A stretch of DNA of 32,825 nt from Paraeggerthella hongkongensis (GTDB lineage Bacteria > Actinomycetota > Coriobacteriia > Coriobacteriales > Eggerthellaceae): NCBI RefSeq assembly GCF_003726035.1, contig NZ_QICD01000029.1, positions 1 through 32,825 of the forward strand. Reading direction: 5' to 3'. A program made the position numbers and the translations under genes. Positions 6,945-15,396 of the stretch are shown piece by piece. The first letter of the stretch is position 1. Every line of letters starts with the position of its first letter. The notes below the pieces were generated by a model. The model saw only the letters and a program-made list of their open reading frames with translations, was not told the origin of the DNA and did no database searches.

Positions 6945-9017
6945 ATGGCAGCTCCTGCTACCGAACACGTGCGCAACATCGTGCTGGTAGGCCAAGACGG
7001 CGCCGGCAAGACATCGCTCGCCGAAGCGATGCTGCACGTCAGCGGCCGTACGCCCCGCATGGGCACGACGCACGACGGGAAATCCTACCTCGATTACGAC
7101 GATGAGGAGATCCGGCGCAAGTTTACTATCGGCACGTCCATCGCTCCCATTCCGTACAAGGACTACAAGATCAACCTGCTGGACACGTCTGGGCACCCCG
7201 ATTTCATCGGCGACACGCTGGCTACCATGCAGGCGGCCGAGATGGCCTTGTTCGTAGTGGACGCCGTAGCAGGTCCGCAGGTCATGACCACCAAACTGTG
7301 GCGCGAGGCCGAGGACATGCGTCTTTCCCGCGCCGTGTTCATCAATCATATCGACCGCGAGAACGCCGACTTCGACACCGCCATGGCGCTTTTGCATGCG
7401 CGCTTCGGATCGCGCTTGGGCCCCGTCACCATCCCCATCGGCGTGGACGCGGATTTCAAGGGCGTCATCGACGTCATTCGCATGAAGGCCCGCTACTTCG
7501 ACGAAGGCAGCGAGACGGAACGCGTGGAGGACATTCCCTCCGACTATGCTGAAGCTGCGCAAGCGGCTCGCGACAAGCTATGCGACCTGGTGGCCGAGGC
7601 CGATGACGAGCTGATGATGAAGTACCTCGATGGCGAGGAGCAGCTTACCCAGGAGGAGCTGGAGCAGCTGCTGGACAAGGCCATCGCGCAAGAGCTGTTC
7701 ATTCCCGTGTTCGTGGGATCCACCATCATCAAGCAGGGCATCCAGGGGGTCATGGAGGACATCGCCACGTACTTCCCCCACCCCCGCCATCATGGCCGCT
7801 TCCGCTTGGCCAACGGCGAGGAAACGTTCGTGGACGAGACGGGCGAGCCTGCCGGGTTCGTGTTCAAGACGGTGTCCGATCCCTTTGTCGGTCGCTTGAG
7901 CTTCTTCAAGGTTATATCCGGCGTGCTCGAACCGGGCATGGAGCTGGTGAACGCCCGCACGGGCAAGAAGGACCGGCTAGGCCACCTGTACGTCATGATG
8001 GGCAAAGAGGCCACCGATGTGAAGAGCGCGAAGGCGGGCGACATCATCGTGGTCCCGAAGCTGACGGATACGCGCGCCGGCGATACGCTTTCGAAGTCGG
8101 GAACCGTTGCCATCGACCCGCTGCCGCTGCCCATACCGCAGTATCCGGTCGCTATCGAGGCCGTCAACAAGAAGGACGAGGACAAGCTGGGCACGTTTTT
8201 GACGCGCGCCGTTGAAAACGATCCGACGCTGCGCGTCAACCGCAACGAGGAGACGCATCAAACCGTCGTGACCGCTATGGGCGATGCCCAGGTGGACACG
8301 TTGCTGGCCCGGCTCAAGGAGCAGACGGGCGTCGAGGCGAAGCTGGTGCCCGTGCGCATCCCGTATCGCGAAACCATCTGCAAGGTCGCCGAGGCGCAGG
8401 GTCGCCACAAGAAGCAAACGGGCGGTGCCGGTCAGTTCGGCGATTGCTGGTTGCGCTTGGAGCCGAATCCTGGCGGCGGGTACGAGTTCTTGGACGAGAT
8501 CGTGGGCGGCAAGATTCCGCGCGGGTTCATTCCGGCGGTCGACAAGGGCGTGCAGGATGCGATGACGGAGGGCTTCTTGGCCGGGTATCCCATGGTCGAT
8601 GTCAAGTGCGCCGTGTTCGACGGCTCCTATCATGCGGTCGACTCCAACGAAATGGCGTTCAAGACTGCGGCGCGCATAGGCTTCCGCGCGGCATGCGATA
8701 AGGCTTCTCCCATTCTGCTCGAGCCGATGGCCACGCTTGACGTAACGGTGACCGAGGAATACGCCGGTCCCGTCATGGGCGACATCTCCACGCGCCGCGG
8801 GCGCATCGTGGGCACCGACTCCAACGATGCGGGAGAGACGGTCATCATGGTGCGCGTGCCGTACGCCGAGGTGGTTACGTATACGAAGGACCTGCGCTCG
8901 ATCACGCGCGGATCGGGATCGTACTCCATCGAGCTGGAAGGATACGAGCCCGCGCCTGCTGAAGTGACGAAGAAGCTGGTCGAAGCGTACCAGGAGGCAA
9001 GGGCCGCAGGAAACTAG
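6945..9017 (+). CDS. Elongation factor G-like GTPase (EF-G2 type)
   Basis: A 690-residue translational GTPase with EF-G domain order: GTPase about 10-270, then domains II-V ending near PAPAEVTKKLVEAYQEARA. G1 is GQDGAGKT (residues 16-23), G3 is DTSGHPDF (80-87) and G4 is NHID (134-137). Canonical EF-G has DTPGHVDF, NKMD and RGITI; here switch I reads RRKFTIGTS. This pattern marks the EF-G-like paralogue common in Actinobacteria, whose role is unclear. It is unlikely to be the main translocase, which normally sits with rpsL/rpsG/tuf. The start is uncertain: ATG 6945 gives family-like length, while ATG 6900 and GTG 6879 are in frame. A start-stop ATGTAA at 6864 with good ribosome-site spacing precedes them. 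A possible -10 (tacact) is at 6814-6819. A terminator follows at 9050. Confidence 0.88.
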   Translation: MAAPATEHVRNIVLVGQDGAGKTSLAEAMLHVSGRTPRMGTTHDGKSYLDYDDEEIRRKFTIGTSIAPIPYKDYKINLLDTSGHPDFIGDTLATMQAAEMALFVVDAVAGPQVMTTKLWREAEDMRLSRAVFINHIDRENADFDTAMALLHARFGSRLGPVTIPIGVDADFKGVIDVIRMKARYFDEGSETERVEDIPSDYAEAAQAARDKLCDLVAEADDELMMKYLDGEEQLTQEELEQLLDKAIAQELFIPVFVGSTIIKQGIQGVMEDIATYFPHPRHHGRFRLANGEETFVDETGEPAGFVFKTVSDPFVGRLSFFKVISGVLEPGMELVNARTGKKDRLGHLYVMMGKEATDVKSAKAGDIIVVPKLTDTRAGDTLSKSGTVAIDPLPLPIPQYPVAIEAVNKKDEDKLGTFLTRAVENDPTLRVNRNEETHQTVVTAMGDAQVDTLLARLKEQTGVEAKLVPVRIPYRETICKVAEAQGRHKKQTGGAGQFGDCWLRLEPNPGGGYEFLDEIVGGKIPRGFIPAVDKGVQDAMTEGFLAGYPMVDVKCAVFDGSYHAVDSNEMAFKTAARIGFRAACDKASPILLEPMATLDVTVTEEYAGPVMGDISTRRGRIVGTDSNDAGETVIMVRVPYAEVVTYTKDLRSITRGSGSYSIELEGYEPAPAEVTKKLVEAYQEARAAGN

Positions 9018-9049
9018 CATCGTTTGCGAGAGGCATGCGCAAGGCATGA

Positions 9050-9086
9050 GGCGCGTCGTCCGATTCGCTCGGACGGCGCGCCTTTT
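9050..9086 (+). terminator. Strong terminator after the EF-G-like gene
   Basis: A 13-bp stem (9050-9062 with 9070-9082, one G-T pair) has a 7-nt loop and is followed directly by TTTT. It lies 32 nt after the stop, between convergent genes, and may also serve the adhesin transcript. Confidence 0.8.
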
Positions 9087-9171
9087 CGCGTGGTACGCCC
9101 GGCGTTTGGCGTGCTGGGGCGTGATCGACGTTGCGCCTGGCAGCTTCCGGGACGCGTGCGGCGACTGTGGA

Positions 9172-12120
9172 TCAAGTGCGTCGGCGTCCTGTCCGGGCGG
9201 AATGCCTTGCGGTTCGTTCGAGCGACGCGACCGCCAGGAGGGCTGCGGCAGCTATGATGCTCGCGAGCGAGAACTCTGCGGATCGCGCGCTGTCCCCGGT
9301 TTTGGCGATGGCGGGTTCGGGCTGGGCGGAGGGCAGGGGATTGTTGGCAAGGTTTAGGCGCGCCTGCACCAAGGGCGTCTCCTGGTCTTGGCATGCAAGC
9401 TCGACGGGATGTTCGGTTCCGTCAAGTTGGTAGCCCTCCGGCGCCTTGATTTCCACCGCTTCGTAGCGGCCGAGCGGCAAGGGGCCGGTGGTTGCCGTTC
9501 CTGCATCGTCGGTGAGCAGCGTAGCCGCCACGTCGTCGGCCTGTAAAAGCACCGACCCGTCGGTAGCGACGACGTCGTGCGTCGCGCGAATCTCGTACAG
9601 CGCTTCGGGTAACGGTTCTTTGCTGGTCGCGTCCGTTTTCGCAACGGTTATGCAGCCTTGGGCCGGGCGGTTCGGGAATTCGGCTTCTGCATGGATGGAT
9701 GGTTGCGAGGGGTCGCCGTAGACCAGCTCGACCCGCAGGGGCTCGGTTGCGCGGACGTAGCCTGGCGGCGCCTGCGTTTCGATGATCTCGTACGCGCCCA
9801 AATAAAGCCCCGTCGCGCGTGCCGACCCGCTGTCGTCCGAGGTGAGCGTCGCAACCGTCTCTCCTTGGGATGCGCGCGTGGTCCCGTCGGCGCTGACCAC
9901 GTCTCGAGCGGCGCGCACTTCCCAGCTGATGCCGCGCTGCGCCAGGGGCAGCCCCGTTGCGGCGTCGGTCTTGCGAAGGGTCAGGCAAGCCGTTTGGGGT
10001 TTGTTCTCGATCGCGACGACCAGGGGGTCCTCCGGATCGCGTCCGCTTCCCGTGGCGAGAGAGAACGGCACGGGGCTTGCGTCCAATACGTAGCCGTGCG
10101 GAGGCGCGATTTCCTGCACCCAGTACGTTTCTTTGCCGTTGAGCTTTCCGGGCAGCAGGCAGCTGCCCGATTGGTCGGTGGCGAACTCGGTTTCAGCCTT
10201 TGCGTCGGCATCGGCGCTGAAAGCAACCGCGTTGCCGAAGCGATCGAGAATCCGAAACACGGTTCGTCCCGCTATCGTCCGGCCCGTATCCGCATCGCGT
10301 TTCACCACCTTCAGAAACGTCCCGGTATCGTTCTCGACCGTGTAGGAATAGGTGCGCGCGTGATCCGCCACGGTGACGGGAAACGCAGGGGCGGCCTGGT
10401 ACCCGGCAGGCGTGGTGGCGGGGTCTTCCTGCACGAGGTACGTGCCGAAGGGCAGCGCCCCCGCCTGTTCGGCCTCCTTCGCGTGCGCGGTGGTGGCGCG
10501 GCCTTGATCGTCGGTGACGATGCGCGCTGCAACCTGCCCGGTTGCCTTGTGCACGATGTCGAACGCCACGCCCGCGAGCGGGCGCTTCTCGGCCTCGGTC
10601 CCCGTGGTTCCCTCGTCTGCGCCTACCTTGAGGATGGCGATGTCTCCGCGAATTACCTGATCGGGCACTTCGACGGCGTGGAACAGCGCGCCAAGCGGCT
10701 TATCGCCTGAAGCCGCGATCTGACAGGCGAAGGCCGACGGGTCGGGAAGCAAATACCCTTGCGGCGCCGAAACTTCGCGAACCACAAGGGTTCCCAGCGG
10801 CAGCCCCGACCCGGCGCCGTTCGACGGAAGCAGGGCGGGGTCGATGCGCGCAACGCCTTGCTCGTCGGTGACGGCCGTGAGGGTGAGCGTGGGCGGCAGC
10901 CCCGATGCGGCGGCCTCTTCCGGCGTTGCGAACGTGCCGGCGAAATGCTCGACTTGAAAAACCGCTCCGGCGAGGGTCGCATCGCCCTGTGCCTGCGAGA
11001 TCCCCGATTCCGCATCGATCTTCAATGCGACGGGTTCGGCAAGGGCAAGCTGCGGTTCGTCGACGACCCTTGCAAGGGGCGCCTTTCCTTCGAGGCAGCT
11101 TTGCACGCTTAACGCCACGGGGTGGCTTCGCGTATCCAGGGCGTAGCCTTTCGGCGCCGACACCTCTTTGACCCAATACGATCCGGGCCATAAGGTCGCC
11201 TCGCTTTGCCCGTAGCCGTTTGCGTCCGTGACGATGAGCTGCACCTGGTTGGTGCAAGCGGCGTCATCGTATACGCCGTACACGGCGTTGGAGAGGCTGT
11301 AGCAGGGGTTTTCGTTCGTTACCGCGGGCGCTGACGACGTCTTTTGCACGCCGATGGATCCGGTCAAAGGAGGCTCCCAGCTGTTTGCGTAAGAGGTTTT
11401 GCCCCCTTCGACAACGATGGTCTGGCCTGGTTCGTCCAGGGCGTAGCCGGGCGATGCCGCGGTTTCTACGAGTCGGTATCGACCAAGGGGAACGTCGGTT
11501 GCCGTCGCTTTCCCCTTGGCGTCGGTGGTCAAGGAAGCGCATGCCGAGCCGTCTGCGGAAACCAGCTGGTATCGGGCTCCTTCGACGGACGCTTCGGGCA
11601 TGGTGCTTTCGTACGCTGGGTTCCCGTGTTTTTGAAGCTCGATCGATCCGTGCAGGTAGATGGTGAACTCGCCGACGTTCTGCGCGCCTAGGGGCGAGTA
11701 GTGGTTCGGGTACATGCCCGCGCCCGAGCAGTCGACGGCGATCGCATAGCCGCCGTTGCCAAGGCGCGTTCCCGTGAACGGGTAGTGCCCTGGAAGCGGG
11801 GTTCCGTACATCGGGCCCGACGTGCAGTACCCCGTGGCTTCGATGCCGTACTGGGGGAACCGCACGATGAACGTGTTGCCTCCCATCGGCCCGTCGATTT
11901 CGGGGTTGGTGCATTCGACGTAGCAGGTGCCGTTGATGGTCGAGGGCGCAGCGTGCGCCGGTTGCGGCGCACAGCAGGGGAGGCTTGCGAGCAGGGCTAT
12001 GCCCAGCGCTGCGAGAAACCAGACGAGCGCTCCTCGGTCGGATGCTTCGGAGCGAAAGGGCTTCAGCTGTTCGAAGCCCTTTCCGCCTTCCGCACGGTTG
12101 TTTGCGCGACGCCGATCCAT
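9172..12120 (-). CDS. Cna-B/SpaA-type repeat surface protein with sorting signal
   Basis: A 982-residue secreted, wall-anchored protein. The signal peptide lies at about residues 1-55: a basic start, then the hydrophobic run LVWFLAALGIALLASLP, ending near AHAA. A cysteine-containing N-terminal domain of about 110 residues follows. Next come seven tandem Cna-B/SpaA-like beta domains, each opening with a K-containing strand (such as TLRKTDA) and closing with an E-x-x-A-P-x-G-Y motif. These features fit domains stabilised by Lys-Asn/Asp isopeptide bonds. The C-terminus has IAKTGD, a hydrophobic helix and an RRR tail, a variant LPxTG signal for sortase attachment. It may be an adhesin or a pilin-like stalk; no sortase gene is nearby. 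The ATG at 12120 has AAGGGA upstream. The promoter side carries the phased array at 12186-12333. Confidence 0.88.
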   Translation of the reverse strand: MDRRRANNRAEGGKGFEQLKPFRSEASDRGALVWFLAALGIALLASLPCCAPQPAHAAPSTINGTCYVECTNPEIDGPMGGNTFIVRFPQYGIEATGYCTSGPMYGTPLPGHYPFTGTRLGNGGYAIAVDCSGAGMYPNHYSPLGAQNVGEFTIYLHGSIELQKHGNPAYESTMPEASVEGARYQLVSADGSACASLTTDAKGKATATDVPLGRYRLVETAASPGYALDEPGQTIVVEGGKTSYANSWEPPLTGSIGVQKTSSAPAVTNENPCYSLSNAVYGVYDDAACTNQVQLIVTDANGYGQSEATLWPGSYWVKEVSAPKGYALDTRSHPVALSVQSCLEGKAPLARVVDEPQLALAEPVALKIDAESGISQAQGDATLAGAVFQVEHFAGTFATPEEAAASGLPPTLTLTAVTDEQGVARIDPALLPSNGAGSGLPLGTLVVREVSAPQGYLLPDPSAFACQIAASGDKPLGALFHAVEVPDQVIRGDIAILKVGADEGTTGTEAEKRPLAGVAFDIVHKATGQVAARIVTDDQGRATTAHAKEAEQAGALPFGTYLVQEDPATTPAGYQAAPAFPVTVADHARTYSYTVENDTGTFLKVVKRDADTGRTIAGRTVFRILDRFGNAVAFSADADAKAETEFATDQSGSCLLPGKLNGKETYWVQEIAPPHGYVLDASPVPFSLATGSGRDPEDPLVVAIENKPQTACLTLRKTDAATGLPLAQRGISWEVRAARDVVSADGTTRASQGETVATLTSDDSGSARATGLYLGAYEIIETQAPPGYVRATEPLRVELVYGDPSQPSIHAEAEFPNRPAQGCITVAKTDATSKEPLPEALYEIRATHDVVATDGSVLLQADDVAATLLTDDAGTATTGPLPLGRYEAVEIKAPEGYQLDGTEHPVELACQDQETPLVQARLNLANNPLPSAQPEPAIAKTGDSARSAEFSLASIIAAAALLAVASLERTARHSARTGRRRT

Positions 12121-12594
12121 GGCCGTTCCCTTTCTCGCCGATGGCGGCACCAGCGCGATGCCGTGGTTCCATCATAGCGAGGCGTTCTAGCAGGTTCATG
12201 ACGTGCGTCTAGCGAAAACCCACGCGGTTTCGCGCTGTTTCCAGCGCGCATGCGGCACGCTTTTCGCGTAGGTCATGCGCGTGTCCAGCGCGTTACCGCC
12301 CTGATTCTGCCGCCGTTCCAGCAGAATTCTAGCGCGGCTCAAGCACGCGCTTCTCATCAGGTGAAATGACGTTGCAGAGCAGTCGGTCGGAACGCGCGAA
12401 GCAACGGCGCAGGCGTGTCGTGCGCTTCGGGAAAGATGCGTTTATTGAGCAAATTCGCAACAACGCCGGGCGCTCGCAGCTTTGGGCCGACCCCTTGAAT
12501 TACAATAGCGCACGTCAAAAACGTCTTCGAGCCGCGCTCGAATCCCGATCGCGCGGCGTTTTCCGAATGACCCGCGTGCGTTAGGAGCATCGTC
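12121..12594. other. Divergent intergenic region between adhesin and glmS
   Basis: No gene is supported in these 474 bp. The left part belongs to the adhesin: a possible minus-strand -10 (TATGAT, complement of 12171-12176) and then the phased repeats. The right part holds a possible plus-strand -10 for glmS (tacaat, 12501-12506) and a GC-rich imperfect hairpin near 12532-12558. No glmS ribozyme core was recognised. Confidence 0.5.
12186..12333 (-). promoter_or_regulatory. Helically phased direct-repeat array upstream of the adhesin
   Basis: The hexamer TC[CT]AGC occurs at 12186, 12208, 12240, 12284, 12317 and 12328, all in the same orientation. The steps are 22, 32, 44, 33 and 11 bp, close to multiples of 11. 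Weaker versions fill some gaps in phase (tcatgc 12273, tctgcc 12306). Most copies are preceded by T. The array starts 66 bp upstream of the adhesin ATG and would cover the -35 zone of the proposed minus-strand promoter. Arrays in 11-bp phase are typical of OmpR/PhoB-type regulators; the regulator here is unknown. Confidence 0.6.
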
Positions 12595-14424
12595 ATGTGC
12601 GGAATCGTTGGATATACGGGCCGTCGTCCCGTTCAGGACATCCTCATCGAAGGGCTTTCCCGGCTTGAGTACCGCGGCTACGACTCGGCCGGCATCGCCA
12701 TCGAGCAGGACGGCGCGTTGGAGGCCGTCCATCGCAAGGGCAAGGTGAGCAGCCTGGCCCACACGCTCGGTCATTTCAACTTCACCGGCACCTGCGGCAT
12801 CGGGCATACGCGTTGGGCCACGCATGGGCGTCCGAGCGAGGCGAACGCGCATCCGCACACGTCGTGCGACGGCCGCATCGCGGTGGTGCACAACGGCATC
12901 ATCGAGAACTTCGCCGAACTGCGCGAAGAGCTGGAGGGGCTCGGCCATGTTTTCACCAGCCAGACCGATACCGAGGTCATCCCTCATCTGGTGGAGGAGG
13001 CATACCGTGAAAGCCACGACCTCATGCAGGCCGTGCGCGAGGCCGCCGATCGGCTGATCGGCGCATACGCCATCGCGGTGATCAGCGCCGACGAGCCGGG
13101 AACGCTGGTGGTTTCGCGCAAGGACTCGCCGCTGGTGGTGGGGCTTGCCGACGACGGCGCGTACGTTGCCAGCGACATCATCGCCGTGATCGACGCCACG
13201 CGCGACGTGGCGGTGCTGTCGGACGGCGACATCGCCAAGCTGACGCCGGAATCCTCGGAGTTCTTCAACGCCCACGGCGAGCGCTTCCAACCCGAGATCA
13301 CGCATGTGGATTGGGACGTCGACGTGGCGGAGAAGGGCGGCTACCCCGATTTCATGCTCAAGGAGATCCACGAGCAGCCGCGCGTTATCCGCGACACGTT
13401 GGCGGGTCGCCTGGTCAACGGCGCTCTGGCCATCGACGAGCTTGATCTGTCCGTCGAGGAACTCAACCTGATCGACCGCGTGTACGTTATCGCGTGCGGC
13501 ACGTCGTACCACGCCGGGCTCATCGCGAAGAACCTGATCGAGGGCTGGGCGCGCATCCCGACGGAGGTCGAGGTCGCCAGCGAGTTCCGCTATCGCAATC
13601 CCATCATCACGCCCACCACGCTCGTGGTGGCCGTGTCGCAGTCCGGCGAGACGGCTGATACGCTGGCCGCCATTCGCGACGCCCGCGTGAAAGGCGCGCG
13701 CGTGTTCGGCATCACCAACGTGGTGGGATCTCCCGTTGCGCGCGAAAGCGACGGCGTGATCTACACGAAGGCGAACAAGGAGATCGCGGTGGCGTCCACG
13801 AAGTCCTTCTTGGGGCAGGTGGTGTCGCTGACGCTTCTGGCGATGCTGTTGGCCCAGGTGAAGGGCAAGCTCAAGATGAACCAAGTGCGCCTTCTGTTCC
13901 GCGAGCTGGCCGACACCGCCGATCAAGTCGAGCGCATTCTGGCCGACACGTCGGCTGTCGACGAAGCGGCGCGCGCGTGCAAGGACGCGGCCAGCGCGCT
14001 GTTCGTCGGACGCGGCATGGGCGCCGCCATCAGCTACGAAGGCGCGCTCAAGCTCAAGGAGATCAGTTACCTGCACGCCGAGGCGTACCCGGCGGGCGAG
14101 ATGAAGCACGGCCCCATCGCGCTTCTCGACGAGGGCTTCCCCGTTATCGCCGTGGCCACGAAAAGCCCGGTCTACGACAAGTTGATCTCCAACTTGCAGG
14201 AAAGCAAGGCGCGCGGGGCCATGGTGGTGGCCATCGCCACCGAGGGCGATCAGGAGATCGGGCAGCATGCCGATCACGTCATCTACATCCCGAAAGTGCG
14301 CGATGCGTTCTCCGCGATCACGGCGAGCGTGCCGCTGCAGCTGTTCGCCCGCGCCATCGCCGTCGAGCGAGGGTGCGATGTGGATCAGCCGCGCAATTTG
14401 GCGAAGAGCGTGACCGTTGAATAG
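12595..14424 (+). CDS. glmS: Glutamine-fructose-6-phosphate aminotransferase (isomerizing)
   Basis: 609 residues, full length. GlmS makes glucosamine-6-phosphate from fructose-6-phosphate and glutamine, the first step to UDP-GlcNAc for peptidoglycan. The N-terminal class II glutaminase starts MCGIVGYTG with catalytic Cys2 exposed after Met removal, followed by YRGYDSAGIA, THGRPSEANAHPH and HNGIIENF. Two SIS sugar-isomerase domains follow (ACGTSYHAG, SQSGETADTLAA; then GRGMGAAISYEGALKLKEISYLHAEAYPAGEMKHGP). The C-terminus NLAKSVTVE is typical. The start has aggag about 8 nt upstream. It is followed within 14 nt by acpS, likely co-transcribed. No glmS ribozyme was recognised in the leader, as expected outside Firmicutes. 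Confidence 0.97.
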   Translation: MCGIVGYTGRRPVQDILIEGLSRLEYRGYDSAGIAIEQDGALEAVHRKGKVSSLAHTLGHFNFTGTCGIGHTRWATHGRPSEANAHPHTSCDGRIAVVHNGIIENFAELREELEGLGHVFTSQTDTEVIPHLVEEAYRESHDLMQAVREAADRLIGAYAIAVISADEPGTLVVSRKDSPLVVGLADDGAYVASDIIAVIDATRDVAVLSDGDIAKLTPESSEFFNAHGERFQPEITHVDWDVDVAEKGGYPDFMLKEIHEQPRVIRDTLAGRLVNGALAIDELDLSVEELNLIDRVYVIACGTSYHAGLIAKNLIEGWARIPTEVEVASEFRYRNPIITPTTLVVAVSQSGETADTLAAIRDARVKGARVFGITNVVGSPVARESDGVIYTKANKEIAVASTKSFLGQVVSLTLLAMLLAQVKGKLKMNQVRLLFRELADTADQVERILADTSAVDEAARACKDAASALFVGRGMGAAISYEGALKLKEISYLHAEAYPAGEMKHGPIALLDEGFPVIAVATKSPVYDKLISNLQESKARGAMVVAIATEGDQEIGQHADHVIYIPKVRDAFSAITASVPLQLFARAIAVERGCDVDQPRNLAKSVTVE

Positions 14425-14437
14425 GGAAGGGGAGTTC

Positions 14438-14995
14438 GTGGAACAGGGCAAGCGTGTGGATTCGTCCGATGCCGCCGACATGTTCGGCGTTGTGGAGGGT
14501 GCGGTTGGCCTGGGCATGGACATCGTGGAGATCGCTCGGATGCGAGCGATCTTGCAGCGCACCCCCAGCTTCCGTACGCGCGTGTTCTCCGAGGACGAGC
14601 GCGCGTACTGCGACGGCACCGCCACGCCCGAGGTGCATTACGCCACGCGCTTCGCGGCGAAAGAGGCCGTGGTGAAGGCGCTCGGCACGGGGTTCTCCCG
14701 GGGCATCGGCGTACGCGATATCGAAGTGCGGCGCAATGCGAAGGGGCGCCCCTATGTGGTGCTGTCCGGACGTGCGAAGGAGATCGCGCGCGAGCAGGGC
14801 GTTCGCGAGCTTCCGCTTTCCCTGTCCTACACGCATACCGATGCGGTGGCATGCGCGATGGCCATCACCGAGGATTCCGTGCGCGTCCAAGAGGAGCGGG
14901 TGAACCCCATGGAGGAGCTTGCGAAGCAGTTCAAGGAGGCACGCAGCATGCTCGATGAGCTGGACGCGCCGAAGAAGGCCGACCCGGCCTCGTAG
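14438..14995 (+). CDS. acpS: Holo-[acyl-carrier-protein] synthase, extended
   Basis: A 185-residue AcpS-type phosphopantetheinyl transferase, which moves 4-phosphopantetheine from CoA to acyl carrier protein. The core starts at VGLGMDIVEIARM, with metal-ligand D28, and has FAAKEAVVKALGTG with E76, then LSLSYTHTDAVACAMAI. Typical AcpS has about 120-130 residues. This one carries about 22 extra residues before the usual start and about 38 after the core, the latter charged and helical (MEELAKQFKEARSMLDEL). GTG 14438 is chosen because aaggggag lies just upstream. A TTG at 14417 overlapping glmS and an ATG at 14517 are alternatives; the last would cut into the core strand. Confidence 0.88.
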   Translation: MEQGKRVDSSDAADMFGVVEGAVGLGMDIVEIARMRAILQRTPSFRTRVFSEDERAYCDGTATPEVHYATRFAAKEAVVKALGTGFSRGIGVRDIEVRRNAKGRPYVVLSGRAKEIAREQGVRELPLSLSYTHTDAVACAMAITEDSVRVQEERVNPMEELAKQFKEARSMLDELDAPKKADPAS

Positions 14996-15396
14996 GCGGG
15001 CCGGTTGGGGCGCGGATGCAGCTGGATACGGCTTGGGCGGCGCTCGTCTTTTGCTCAATTCTGCCCCAAATGTTGCGCTTTCCAAGCCGCTGGTCCCTTT
15101 TGCCGATCTTCCTTTGAGCTCCGAGTCCTGTTGTCCCAGTTCGCAGGGGTGCGGTTTTCAGAGGCGTTGGGCCATGCGCAACATTGAGGCAAGAATCGTG
15201 CAGGTGGGGATCGCCGTCATGTCCGCGTCAAGCTTGCCGGCGCGCATCCGGTCGGACGCCGACTCAAGCGTTGGTTGGCCCGCGGGATCTCGAGGGCGGT
15301 TTTAGCGCGCGGGGCGGCGCTGGGGCCGTTCGCGCGAAGGGCCGTTTCGCTTGGGGTATACTGGACAGCGCGGAGCGCTTCGGAAAGGCGGTTGCT
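14996..15396. other. Intergenic region between acpS and nnrD
   Basis: About 400 bp with no supported gene. A weak hairpin (14979-15008) overlaps the acpS stop without a T-run. Close to the right end, tatact (15357-15362) is a plausible -10 for nnrD, about 35 bp before its start. The middle shows no repeats or RNA structure that I recognise. Confidence 0.4.

Noticed and set aside
9172-12120. Splitting the surface protein into several adhesin fragments
   Set aside because: The frame is continuous from signal peptide to sorting signal, and the repeated domains are in register.
12507-12594. glmS ribozyme or riboswitch in the glmS leader
   Set aside because: The leader has only a short GC-rich hairpin and does not show the ribozyme core. 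The ribozyme is chiefly a Firmicutes feature.
12442-14625. Minus-strand open frame of about 727 codons opposite glmS
   Set aside because: It mirrors the glmS coding frame, shows no recognisable domain, and has no ribosome site of note.
14996-15396. A small gene or tRNA in the acpS-nnrD gap
   Set aside because: No cloverleaf, no ribosome-site-supported frame and no family signal were found.
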